In this document: piece after piece, positions 20,901 to 30,500 of the stretch
How the letters are laid out: every line of letters starts with the position of its first letter
How positions within the stretch are numbered: the stretch's first letter is position 1
Source: Gari tellinella
Lineage: Eukaryota > Mollusca > Bivalvia > Cardiida > Psammobiidae
DNA: 64,000 nt
Direction: 5' to 3'
Assembly: GCA_922989275.2 (NCBI GenBank)
Contig: OV277857.1
Span: forward strand, 82,205,321 to 82,269,320
Made by a program: the position numbers and the translations under genes
The notes under the pieces: generated by a model
The model's input: the letters and a program-made list of their open reading frames with translations, nothing else
Database searches by the model: none
Told to the model about the DNA's origin: nothing

Positions 20901-23760
20901 TGCAGTTTGCAGTTTGTAAATGTAGTTTGAAAGTTGATGATTGTAAATGTAATGGCATGACTTGCTTGGTAGTATGCTTGATGTTATTTATTAAAGCTAG
21001 ATTACTATCCCACTGTTTTGCTATGTAGTATAAGACCCACAATTACAGAATAATAAAATAAAATAAATTTCATCAACTTTTAATCTACAGGCAATATCAC
21101 TGTGTGCTTAACCCTGACCCTGCGGTAATATATTCTGCTTTTAAATTGTCGTCTGCAAACAATATTTAAATTTGATTTGTACATATTTCAATTAAAAAAG
21201 TCTCAGCGATAACTGGTATACAGTTTGGATACAGATCAGATGCAACATTATGCAGCATCAGATCTGGATCCAAACTGTTTGAAAAAATAACAGTCAACTC
21301 ACGATGCACAGCTTAAGGGTTAAATGCACAGCTATCACTTGCACCTATATTGGTCTACATCTATCAATTAGTACCCTGCTGTGATAATTTGTTTGTAATA
21401 AACATACCTTGATAAGGGCGATCTAATTACCAAGTATCAAGCTGTGATTGGGGGGGGGGGGGGGGGAATGCTATGAAGGACTTGGAATAGGGCTTTAAAG
21501 TGTATTTTTTCTGCACTAAAAGCGGTTTTTTTAAAATGCGCTTAAAAAACAACAACACCTTCGCTACAAAAAGATGCAGAAAATGCACTTTAATTTTGAA
21601 AAGATTCAGCAAAAATACACTTTCGCATAAACGTGCAGGAATGATGCGCCTCTCATTTTAAATGATGCAGAATAAATACGCTTATTTGTTAAAAGTGCAG
21701 AAAAAAACACTTCCTGTAAAAAGTGCAGAAAAAAATCCGCATTTTAAGTGTACTTTGGTAAAAGTGAATTTCTTAGAAGGGTATACAGAACTAAGATATG
21801 TTTAAATTATGATTGACAAATCTATAATCACAATGAATAGCAAAAGCGTGTGCTTCTTCTTTCAATTTGTGCTTACAGTGACAATGGGAATGAAAAAGAA
21901 AAAAGTGTTTAAAGAGAGATAGTCGCATAATACAGACCAAGTGGTAATATACAGTAGGGAAAACGTTATTCTTTCCCGTTTAAACGTAAACGTACGCAAA
22001 CGCATCGCAATAAAACGTAGAAAATGACATCTTATTGACAATCCTGACCATTTATTTTAATCTGAGAGGCAAACAGTTTGGAGCCTGATCCGACGCCATG
22101 TAACCTGGCGTCTGATCTGGCTCCAAACTTTTTGCAGTGAAAAGAAACGTTTTAGCCTAAACGCGTTTATTGGGAAAGAATAACACATTCTCCACTGTAG
22201 CTGGCTATAAGGCGCATTTTGCTTTACTTTCAGCCTGCAAGTGGTCATCCGTCTTCAAAACTAGAAACAGGCTATGGGTTAATGGGTTAAACTGCCGCTT
22301 TCCCAATAAATATTTTTCTAAGTGGCCATGTAGTGTACGTTTCACTGTAGATAAAAAGTGCACTTTTCCGAATATCCCTATGTTAACAATATTACTTTGT
22401 TCGTTATCAGGAACGAATATTCAGTTATTTGTTTGTCTCGTTGTTTAAGTATTGGTGCTTTTTGTTTGTTTGTTTGTTTGTTTTATTTGTTTAAGCGCTG
22501 ACGACATTTTATAAATTATTTTAAACCTGGACAGAACCTTGGTTCCGAAAGACAGGAGGAACTTGGGATCGAACAGAGGGTGCAATTAATGCAAAATAAC
22601 GCGGTTGCCATTCCTTCATCACACGTACAGTGGAGATCCCGTGTAAACGCAAACGCAATAGCCTACACTAGGGTGTAGGAAAGGATAACTTTTCGACAAT
22701 TCTGACTTTTCATTTTTATCTGGGTGGCAAACAATTTGGAGCCTGATCAGACGCCGGGTTACACGGCGTTTGATCTGGTCCCACGCTGTCTGCACTGGAA
22801 ATAATAGTTTAGGGTAAACTGGGAAAGAAAAACGTTTTCTCAATATTGTGTTTTATGCTAACTATAGACAACTTTAAGTTAAGTCCTTTCAATGACTCAG
22901 AGGATCTCTCATTTATAATCAATCGATCTACGAGCCTACTATATGTCATAGTAGGCTCGTATTGATTATAAATGAGAGATCCTCTCTTTTTTCAGAAAAG
23001 CTTCATATTTATAAGCTAATTTGACAATGAATGATAACGACATAAACCTCAAACAACGATCGTTTACATAGTTAAAAGAGTACAAATATGACATTATAGT
23101 TATATACATGTACTCTAATTACACTGTGAAGCCTTGGTTAGCGACATTCAACGAAGTAGTATCCATTGTCATAATGAATTGTCGTCTGCTTCAAATATAT
23201 CGTCTGCCCAAAATATCAAAATCAGTGTTCATGCATTTTAATCTGAAGAAAAGTTGAATATGAATGGCAAACAGTTCGGACCCAGGTCAGACGCCGCGTT
23301 ACGATCCAAACTGTTTGCAAATTGTTAGGCAAAGCGCGCTCAGTATGATAGTGGGTGTGTAATACACGTTTTCTCTAAATGCATGTGGATTTTTTAAAGG
23401 TGCATGACCTAGTTTATGTATAGCACGCTACCAACTTAACTTTCTGTTTTACAATATATCTGCATAATATATCTGTATGTAGCTGTCACCGTACTTAACG
23501 ACTGGACATTTGAACAGTCGGTCAATACTGTGATATGTACATGTACCATTTGCCCTACAAATAAGCCGTCTCCTACATAATTATTGAGGCATGTAGGTAG
23601 TTTCAATTGATAGAACTTTGTTAATCAGATATTGATCTACATGTATACTGCGTGAAATTTACACAGTATGCACACAAACTATTTATAATTCAACTTACTT
23701 GTACACGTCTTGGCCATCAGACGTTTTGTCGAAGATTTCTTTCTGTATAGGTTGAGCCAT
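10404..23760 (-). CDS. Aldose 1-epimerase (galactose mutarotase) family protein, paralogue A
   Basis: Eight exons read right to left: 23760-23699, 19250-19120, 17534-17374, 16960-16751, 15320-15239, 13246-13096, 12126-11943, 10484-10404. They have canonical GT/AG ends and matching phases, and total 1062 nt (353 residues plus TAG). The family interconverts alpha and beta anomers of hexoses, classically galactose at entry to the Leloir pathway. Seen: GRVANRIAG (N82, R83), IHGG (H110), the histidine of [10 protein letters not shown] (H180), and the glutamate of [11 protein letters not shown] (E315). These align with the human GALM Asn/Arg pair, catalytic His107 and His176, and base Glu307. The human sugar-binding Asp243 aligns with C250 (GFCHPF), and Gln279 aligns with F286. 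Length and exon order suit the family. It starts at [12 protein letters not shown]; no signal peptide, so probably cytosolic. Convergent with TTC27; a tandem paralogue follows upstream. Catalytic residues are intact, but the substrate may differ from galactose. Confidence 0.9.
10520..10738. mobile_element. T1 MITE
   Basis: TTAACTCATTACCCCATAGC at the left, TTGGGTAATGTGTTAA at the right. The core alpha palindrome is partly deleted. First element upstream of GALM-A exon 8. Confidence 0.8.
11202..11434. mobile_element. T1 MITE
   Basis: TTAACCCATTACCCCATAGC at the left, right end decayed (TTATGGGTTATAA). Core alpha about 11250-11323 with apex GCGCCTTGGGGCGC. Preceded from 10984 by T2-like debris (TTAACCCATTCACCCC). 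Confidence 0.8.
11543..11788. mobile_element. T1 MITE
   Basis: TTAACCCATTACCCCATAGT at the left, GGGGTAATTGGTTAA at the right. Core alpha about 11591-11657, apex shortened. A T2 core fragment (AACAGTTTGGATCAGATG) follows at 11804-11850. Confidence 0.8.
12174..12382. mobile_element. T6 MITE
   Basis: CTGTAGAATCCCTCTATTAT at the left, GTTATAGAGGAGTTTAACTG at the right. Alpha-like palindrome with apex GCTCCTGAAGGAGC. A deleted second copy follows at 12506-12640 (CTTTATTATGGCCACTAAAC to AATAGGGAGGTCTTACTGTA). Confidence 0.7.
13371..14110. other. GC-richer stretch with coding-like fragments, unassigned
   Basis: This stretch of GALM-A intron 5 is visibly richer in G+C than its surroundings (13440-13480, 13940-14090). 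It holds two overlapping frames of about 110 codons on opposite strands (13383-13715 plus, 13747-14091 minus). Another plus frame near 13685-13815 contains [13 protein letters not shown] then TKHKKDC, a spacing of Cys and His that could be a decayed zinc-binding motif. I do not recognise a family and see no convincing splice pair. It may be remains of a captured gene or retroelement. Confidence 0.3.
14723..14835. repeat. T2 MITE, core beta and right half
   Basis: Palindrome at 14727-14791 with arms GGGTCCTGACCAGACGCCG and CGGCGTCTGGTCAGGATCC, then the T2 right end near GGAGTAAGGCAGAGAAGG. Another decayed T2 piece lies at 14400-14575. Confidence 0.65.
15372..15630. mobile_element. MITE with CCGTTTCATAAAACTTCGTA ends
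   Basis: Left CCGTTTCATAAAACTTCGTA is mirrored by TACGAAGTTTTGTGAAACGG at the right (about 15379 and 15605-15625). The centre is a small hairpin, AATCGTCTTTTCAAGACGATT, near 15499-15520. It lies just upstream of GALM-A exon 5. Confidence 0.65.
15719..16105. mobile_element. Tc1-like fragment (CAGTGAAACCCCTCTAAACC) split by a T1 MITE
   Basis: TACAGTGAAACCCCTCTAAAC begins near 15719. The inverted counterpart with repeated CCTCTAAACCGGAA lies at 16050-16090. Between them sits a T1 element, 15813-16050 (TTAACCCATTACACCATA to GCTATGGGTTA), with a perfect core alpha, apex GCGCCTTAAGGCGC. Confidence 0.65.
17600..18640. other. Intron sequence with an ATA microsatellite; nothing else recognised
   Basis: GALM-A intron 2. 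About ten ATA repeats at 17892-17923 and a TA-rich run near 18294-18322. No exon, hairpin MITE or transposon end was recognised elsewhere in the stretch. Confidence 0.6.
18802..19020. mobile_element. T4 MITE
   Basis: TA, CAGTGGAGAATGTGTTATTC at the left, GAATAACATATTCTCCACTG, TA at the right, with one core beta arm (GCAAACAGTTTGGAGCC). A truncated T3 precedes it (18650-18780). Confidence 0.85.
19310..20110. repeat. Array of short GTGCATTAAA / AAGTGCA motifs around a hairpin
   Basis: Irregular repeats of GTGCATTAAATGCGCATTAA type at 19320-19460 and TTTTTCTGCACTTAAA at 20035-20105 flank a richer segment with GTGGATTACCAC and GTAATCCACTGCAGTGGATT near 19475-19530. A similar motif array recurs at 21490-21770. 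The layout resembles subterminal motif arrays of a DNA transposon, but no ends were found. Confidence 0.4.
19864..19991. repeat. Long hairpin
   Basis: CAGTGTAAGATCGAATTTAA pairs with the sequence ending GATCTTACACTG. The arms are about 60 nt around a GTGGCTTCGCCAC tip. Confidence 0.8.
20248..20745. repeat. T1 fragments and a triplicated ~58-bp unit
   Basis: Two direct T1-derived blocks start TTTGTTTGAATACATGTGAC and TTTGTTTGAATACAAGTGAC (20266 and 20428). They are followed by three copies of AGTCAAAATGGACTAGACTA with spacing of about 58 bp (20622-20735). The latter is T3-internal sequence. Confidence 0.6.
21108..21323. mobile_element. T2 MITE with core beta
   Basis: TTAACCCTGACCCTGCGG at the left, GCACAGCTTAAGGGTTAA at the right. 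Core beta about 21220-21282 has apex TGCAACATTATGCAGCATC. Confidence 0.75.
21950..22199. mobile_element. T4 MITE with core beta
   Basis: TA, CAGTAGGGAAAACGTTATTC to GAATAACACATTCTCCACTG, TA. Core beta at about 22069-22136 has an apex around GCCATGTAACCTGGC. A T1 right half follows (22200-22290). Confidence 0.8.
22626..22848. mobile_element. T4 MITE, decayed right end
   Basis: TA, CAGTGGAGATCCCGTGTAAA at the left, GAAAGAAAAACGTTTTCTCAA at the right. Core beta at about 22726-22796 carries CGCCGGGTTACACGGCG. Confidence 0.75.
22900..22985. repeat. Near-perfect hairpin
   Basis: GAGGATCTCTCATTTATAAT pairs with ATTATAAATGAGAGATCCTC. The inner stem is ACGAGCCTACTA / TAGTAGGCTCGT. Confidence 0.85.
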
Positions 23761-24300
23761 TTTGTACTTCACTGTGATACTACAAACATACATGTACTCT
23801 TCAAGGTTATGGTTCAACGTACTTGTCACGCTGAAATATTACCCTCAACTCTCAATTTGCTTTATCTGGATATTCTTTTATCAGTTGAACCACATCATGC
23901 GATAAAGAGATTCAGAATAATCAAAATAGTGTAGACCCAGATCAGACCGACGTCTCAGAGTATCGCGGTGTTTGGTCTGAGTCATATCGTTTAGAATGTT
24001 CAGGTTTGTTTAATTCTCAGCATGTCTGATTCTAAACTGTTATGCATTCGTACAATTGCGCTGTAGTTAATTAGTGCAGGACCAGGTCAGGCGTTTGAAA
24101 TGCTCAGATTGTTTCTGGACTGTTCTGGGTCTGCGTCGTTAACCATTCGTCAGATGTTATAGTATTGTGTCTACTACCGATACACTTTGTGCAGACCCAG
24201 ATCAGCAGCCGAGTTGTGCCAGTCGCTGACTGCTCTCGGTCTGCACTATTTGCAATCTCCGAAAGTAGTTTTCCACTACGCGGCTTATTTGAAGTGAACA
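23150..24300. repeat. Decayed T2/T3-like cores around GALM-A exon 1
   Basis: At 23155-23340 a T2-like block (GAATTGTCGTCTGCTTC and GGCAAACAGTTCGGACCC). At 23925-24260 several partial core arms (GTGTAGACCCAGATCAGACC, GTGCAGACCCAGATCAGCAG). Exon 1 of GALM-A lies between them. No promoter element could be assigned. Confidence 0.4.
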
Positions 24301-25178
24301 TGTGTGTTTTGTTTTGTTGCGATTAAAGATGTGTCTTTTTTACCTCGAAGTCATTCGCAGGACGTGTGCTTTGGGTGTAATATCTTTGCAGAGGATAAAT
24401 CATACAATTTAACCAAGTATACCTTAATGTTAGAATAATGCAATACCCTATAATATTCCTAATCAATAGAAACGTTATGAACATAAAATTTCAATCCCTT
24501 GATGTTATTTAATGGTGAACGAATGATAGAATCAAGCAAGGGCGGTGTTAAAGAATATGGGTTCTATACCCGAGGTTGGACCATTCCTCGTTGGAAACGA
24601 ACTTTAGCGACCAACCGAGGGCACAGAAGCCGCTGTCGTTAACAAATCCGTGTTTGGTGTAATATATATCGCTTAAATAACCCTAAAAACGAGTCACTTA
24701 ACGGTATTGTAAAGTAGCATTCTATATCCAATAGCAACAAACAATTCAATTCAATTCAATATATTTATTTGGCATAACTTATACATGTCTGTTGCCTTAA
24801 CATTGGCGATATATACATAGGATAACGAGAAGAGTATAAACAAACAGCTGTTTATGGTCGCATTATGTACACCCATTTTAAGAAGAAAACATTGCAATTT
24901 AGATCATAAATCGGAACTACAAAACGCGTTTTATTGAATCCAATCGATTTCGTATAGGAAAGTTATTGCAACGACGTTTTTCGTTTATCAAGATGTTCTG
25001 TATCAATCCAAGACCGGTCAAACACAAAACAATTCTTTTACTCAGACTATAAATACCATCGAGTAGCGTTGAACTTGTTGCTGTAATTAAAATATGTCTC
25101 ATAATAAAGATGTCAACCAACACATTCTACGGGGCTACAAAAGTAAGCTTACCCTCCACACCACAATCACCAACAGTG
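24301..25178. other. Intergenic, nothing recognised
   Basis: Region upstream of GALM-A that should include its promoter. A CAATTCAATT run occurs at about 24741-24760. No TATA box, gene or transposon end could be supported. Confidence 0.5.
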
Positions 25179-25424
25179 TTAACCCTTTCACTCTCAATGA
25201 CGTTTTAAAGCGCGTTTGCAAACAGTTTGGGTCCTGATCAGACGCCGCGTAACGCGGCGTCTGATCAGGTCCCATACTGTTTGACACTCTTATCGATATT
25301 TATAGTCATACAACCTTAAATCTAACTTTGAAACGTGTCTTGCAGACAAAAATAATGAATCAGACGACAAAAAAACGGTGCAGGGGTAAAAAACTCGCGA
25401 ATAATTTGAGCATGAAAGGGTTAA
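25179..25424. mobile_element. T2 MITE with core beta, complete
   Basis: TTAACCCTTTCACTCTCAAT at the left, TTTGAGCATGAAAGGGTTAA at the right. Core beta at about 25218-25285 has CGCCGCGTAACGCGGCG at the apex. Confidence 0.85.
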
Positions 25425-27398
25425 AGACAGGTGACCAATAACAGTGCACAATATAGAAGTAAAGTAGAAAGCTCGATAGGATTTTTCTGCTTTACTTTCG
25501 TCTTGCTTTAAACTGTCACATGTATTCAGAGCAACTCAATATTAATTTGAGGTGCTTACATGGAGGTAATAGTTGATGTTTCCTGGAGGAAATGGGTAGG
25601 CATGCCCCTCTTTTTAATTCGACAGTAGGGGTGATGAAGGTGTCGTACCTATTGACAAGACAGCTGTACACTGTCTTACCATCTCAATGTTTCATCAAGC
25701 CGTTATGATGACCTTTCAACCTGTTACTACATGGACTGTACATACTGTAGTCATCAAAGGTTACTCACTACGTCTGAGCATAATATATACAGACCATACC
25801 ATTACAGAATCAAAATACTCTACTAGCACTGCAGGCTCGGACTTTCTGTTTAATGTAGAACAAAAGTAATGCAGAAAGCTAATTATGGAGTTTCTGCATT
25901 ACCATTGCCATGCATTAAGCAGTAACCTGCAGCGCATAAAGACCCTAAAGATTTTTGTAATGTGCATGTCTTATAATGCAACGTCTACTATGGCTAATAG
26001 GTAAATGTTTATTACAAGGGAGTAAAAACGGTGTTTAAATCACCACAGGTACAGACTAAGGATCCTGAGTTTAACTCAGTGCTGCTACACGGTTTATCTG
26101 ATAGTGACGTGCTCAGCCGCTGAAGCTCCGTTAGAAAGCATATGTAAACCCTGTATGGCAGATTGTTTGTAGGGGAGCTAGACTCGCAAACCTTTCAGAA
26201 CTTATCATTCTATAGAGGCTCCTCCGAGCCAAAAATGGTCGAAATATAACAACAGCCTCCGAACAACACAAACATACTTTGTCATCCATTGGGTGTCGTA
26301 GAGAGTGATGACTTTAACTTTTTATTACGACCTCTAAAAAGAATGCTAATTGATTGTATGAAAGACAGTCGGTAACTTAAAACAGGGATGAAAGTAATTA
26401 ACGGAGTTTTCTATTTTACCATCACCCACCTGTCTTAAACACCAAAGTATTAAGATACATGTAAATCAGTGGTCGCAATAGTGGGTTTACATGTATGTCA
26501 TTATGTCAGTGAACACACCCATGTTGGCCTTTCACTAAATGAAGTCATCTCTTCGTCAGTGTATTGTCTAATACATGTATGTTACCTTTCTAGAACTGTC
26601 TTAACAAACAGGAAGAATAACACATCATTATTTTGGAGAGATTCTAACACTGCCAAGATTAACCCTTTCATGATCCAATTATATCGGAGAAATTTATCCC
26701 TGCTCCGCTTTATTGTCGTCTGCTGCAGTATTGCTGTTTGCAAGACACGTTTCAAAGTTAGATTTAAGCGTCTGATCAGAACTCAAACTGTTTGCAAACG
26801 CGCTTAAGTGAAAGGGCTAACTTCGTAACGGATTGAATGGAATACCCAAAAGGAACGACACATACAATAAATGAATTTAAGTTGTGTCCAATTACATGAT
26901 AAACTGTTGGAGACATTGTTTAATCTAAAGACAGCTAACCTACTATGTAGTACCCGTTTAAAATTTCATATAGTGTGCCATAATATCTTATGTTACCTGT
27001 GTGATGGGTATAGATCCTTCTACAAGCTGACTGTAAATGCGTAAGCTTATGGTCACGGGGTTTACGTGCTTGTCTGTTTACAGTGTTTAACGGTGTCTGA
27101 TCTGGATCCAAATTGTTTGCAAATACAGACGATTGTGCCAAAGGGAGTGAAAAAGTTTCTGAAGTTAACCTTTTTTCTTCATAGAGACAAAATACCGGTA
27201 ATAAGTGAATATCTGAAATTTACAGTGGGAAAAAGAAGACACAAGACGTTTCGTATTTATATATTTAATTACATTTTAATAGCGACACGTTTCATATTAA
27301 AAAACTGCTATCGTATTTGTTTAAATGTTCATATACGTCGATGATAACTCTTTTCCTGTTAATGCCAACTTCACTGTCAAACAGTCTGGTCAATATCA
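25425..27398. other. Intergenic region of repeat fragments
   Basis: Between the two GALM paralogues. It holds a T6 remnant (25430-25530), a small GTAATGCAGAAAGC palindrome (25867-25925), a T5 right-end relic (about 26265-26305), a T6 copy (26318-26486), a T2 element (26659-26821, TTAACCCTTTCATG to AGTGAAAGGGCTAA) and a core beta fragment near 27080-27125. No gene was recognised. Confidence 0.5.
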
Positions 27399-27438
27399 GA
27401 TGTTAATGTGTTAGCTAGATAAGGGTCAATATATCACT

Positions 27439-27519
27439 CTACTCAGCTACCCCAAACTTGTACCAGGCTGTTTCTTTGTAAACACCATCAGGTCTCACCA
27501 CAGACTGGGGAAAACTTGG
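27439..27519 (-). CDS. GALM-B terminal exon, distal copy (intact)
   Basis: Encodes [12 protein letters not shown], then [13 protein letters not shown] and TAG. The WYKF segment aligns with the conserved C-terminal strand of the family (WFKF in human GALM). It is the farthest of the three copies from exon 7 and, in sequence, the closest to exon 8 of paralogue A. Confidence 0.8.
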   Translation of the reverse strand, partial: PSFPQSVVRPDGVYKETAWYKFGVAE

Positions 27520-30500
27520 CTGAAATAAACATAAAGATATTACAATGTGTTAGCGAGATAAGTGTCAATATATCACTCTATTCAGCTACCCCAAACTTGT
27601 ACCAGGCTGTTTCTTTGTAAACACCATCAGGTCTCACCACAGTCTGGGGAAAACTAGGCTGAAATAAACATAATTATATTACAATGTGTTAGCGAGATAA
27701 GGGTCAATATATCACTCTACTCAGCTACTCCAAACCTGTATCAGGCTGTTTCTTTGTAAACACCATCAGGCCTCACCACTGACTGAGGGAAACTAGGCTG
27801 AAATAAACGTAAATAACAAAGGGTTGAATAGAATAAGAAACCATGCTTAAATATTTGCAAAAGTCTTGTAGTCAATCATACAAGGGTTCGCACAAATCCA
27901 ACCTACAGCATTCAGATAACACCCATATCTACATGTATAAAAATGCATTTGTAGCTTATTCATATTCTTGATCATACTAAGGTTCTTGTTTTGACCAGCT
28001 AAACTACATGCATAAATAGTTTTGAAATACAGTAAATAGAGCATATGTTCTCAAGAATGTTGGTTAAACTATAACGACAGCCTTTACCTATAAATTAAAG
28101 TCATGTTAAAATTGCAATCGCTTTTAGTTCTTATATCTGTAAATTTTGAAGAAAAAAATACACGTTGTACAACTACAGTGGAGAAAACATTATTCTTTCC
28201 CAATAAACGCGTTTACGTTAAAACTATTATTTTCATTGCAAACAGTTTGGAGCCAGATCAGACGCCGGGAAACCCGGCGTCTGATCAGGCTCCAAACTAT
28301 TTGCCACTCAGATTAAAACTAATAATCAGGATTGTCAATAAGTTGTCATTTTCTCCATTGTATTGCAATGCGTTTGCGTTTCGTTTGCGTTTAAACGGGA
28401 AAAAATAACGTTTTCTCCACTGTATAATCATAACAAGACAAAAAGTTTACCCCTATTGACGTGTTTAAGCGTCGTATACAAACACTTAATACAATTGGAA
28501 AGTACACTTATTCTTAATAAACATTGGAAGCCCAGATCAGTGGTTTCCCGAAAGGAGCCTTCTGATTTGGGTCTGCACTGCTTGTCATTTTTCAACATAC
28601 TGTTAAAATCAATTCTAAATACGAGTAGTCAAAAATAGACTAGATTTTATTGCAATGCGGAGTTTTCCGTTTGAGGTACCAGGCCCCGAGGTTATAAAAA
28701 TTTAAATGAACTCTGTGCTCAAAACACAGATTTTTTTCTCAGCTCATAACACTTCGGCAAGCATTTTATTTTATAACTAAAGTTTTCATACATAATTATA
28801 CTGTAATAATGTATCCAAATGAGGTTACAAAATTCAAATAAAACGTGTTTTGTAAAAACTAGAGCCTGTTATCGAAACTGAGTTTTGAGCACAGAGTTCG
28901 TTTTAAGTTTTATAACCTCGGGTCCTGGAGTCCATGATTATGGAACCAAGGATCGAAAATATTGGAAATTTCGCTGAAGACTCATAGCTTTGTGTGCATG
29001 TATATGTAAGAATGTACCGTGTTTATAGAGTTTGGATAGCCCATTGGCATGAACTCTATAGCAGCATACTGGTCATAGACAACACCTCCTTTACAGGGCT
29101 TGTCTTTTACGACTATCTTCATGAAGTGGTTACTATAGGCAAATACTGTGGTATTGGTGGAGTAGACCTCCATGTATCGCTTGCTGGCTGGGTGATCAAC
29201 ACTGGAACAAGAAAAATTCAACTTTATGTGTTTGAAAAAAAAATTCTGTGTTACATGTTTCCATTCCAGTTAAAGGACAATGTTCACGAAGCCTCTGATT
29301 TGGCCCTGTAAAAAAAAATCCAAAAAAGATTTTTATCTTTATTTTCTGTTCATTTGACATTACTAGATATTAATTCTCCATAGCATACACTCAAACGACC
29401 CATATCAAGTTTTGACAATTTTATAGTTTCTTGTAAGTGAACAAAGAGGCAAAAAAAGACAAAAAAGCAGATTTTTGGTACAATTCTCGGTATAAATCCT
29501 AAAAATAAAATATGAAGGCATGCATGCGACACTTCAAAATTTGGATATGTTACTTCAATTTATACATTTATTGTGTACTTAAAATATCTTTGTGTCGCAT
29601 TAGTGCCTTCATTGTTTATTTCTATGATTTATACCCGGAATTGTACCCAAAATCTGCCTTTTTGGCCTTTTTTAACCTCTATGCCCATTTTACAGGGCCA
29701 AAACGGAGGCTTCGTGAACCTTGTCCTTTCTGTTGCAAAGACATTGTATACAAACATATCCAGCAACATGTGTATTTATACTGGACCTTAGAGTGGACAA
29801 GAGTCATCCCTTCATATCCTTCCTCATATCCCTCCCTATTACATTCTTAGCTCTAACGTCCCAGGATCAAGATTTAAACACAGGAAATTGCAAGCGTTTA
29901 TAACATCTTGTAAACGTAGCTATTGTGATTCTATTACAATCGAACTTCGCTCATTATAGGAATAAACAACATATTTTTGACGTTCATGACGGTATGACTA
30001 CATTAGGTTCGCAGGGGGTAAATTCCGTAAACGCCCGAAGGGCGTTTTCGATAAATTTACCCCCCGAAGCTAATGTAGTCATACCGTCATGAGCGGCAAA
30101 GAGATGTTGTTTATTCCTTATATTTATATTTTAATTTTTTGTCTTGTCAATTTAATGTGTTTATTGGCCAGATTTATTTTTCTGTATAAGAATTTATCAT
30201 ATACCGGTCAAAGAGGTTTGATAGATGTAATGTCGATGTAATAGCCATTCCAGTTTCTAAATATGGTGAGAAAGTAGTCCCAACTACATGTACTGTAACT
30301 GTATTAAAAATTCAGGATTTTTTCCAGTAAACTTTCTCTCTGTGAATGGAAATGACTTACAAGGCAAACAAATAACAGTGCAACTTGAATATCTATTGCC
30401 AAAGCACATTCTAAAATAACAGGTCGCGGTTGTTTTCTTAACCCATTTACACACATAGCAACGCGATGGCAACGACCTATGGGTCTGTATCATTCTGCTA

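Larger units (their letters stand above)
27399..27800 (-). repeat. Terminal-exon triplication of GALM-B, 139-bp period
   Basis: Three direct copies of a 139-bp unit, each with an AATGTGTTAGCGAGATAAG-type lead and the 81-nt last exon with its own acceptor (TTTATTTCAG on the minus strand) and stop. Exon copies: 27439-27519, 27578-27658, 27717-27797. GALM-A has only one. Confidence 0.9.
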
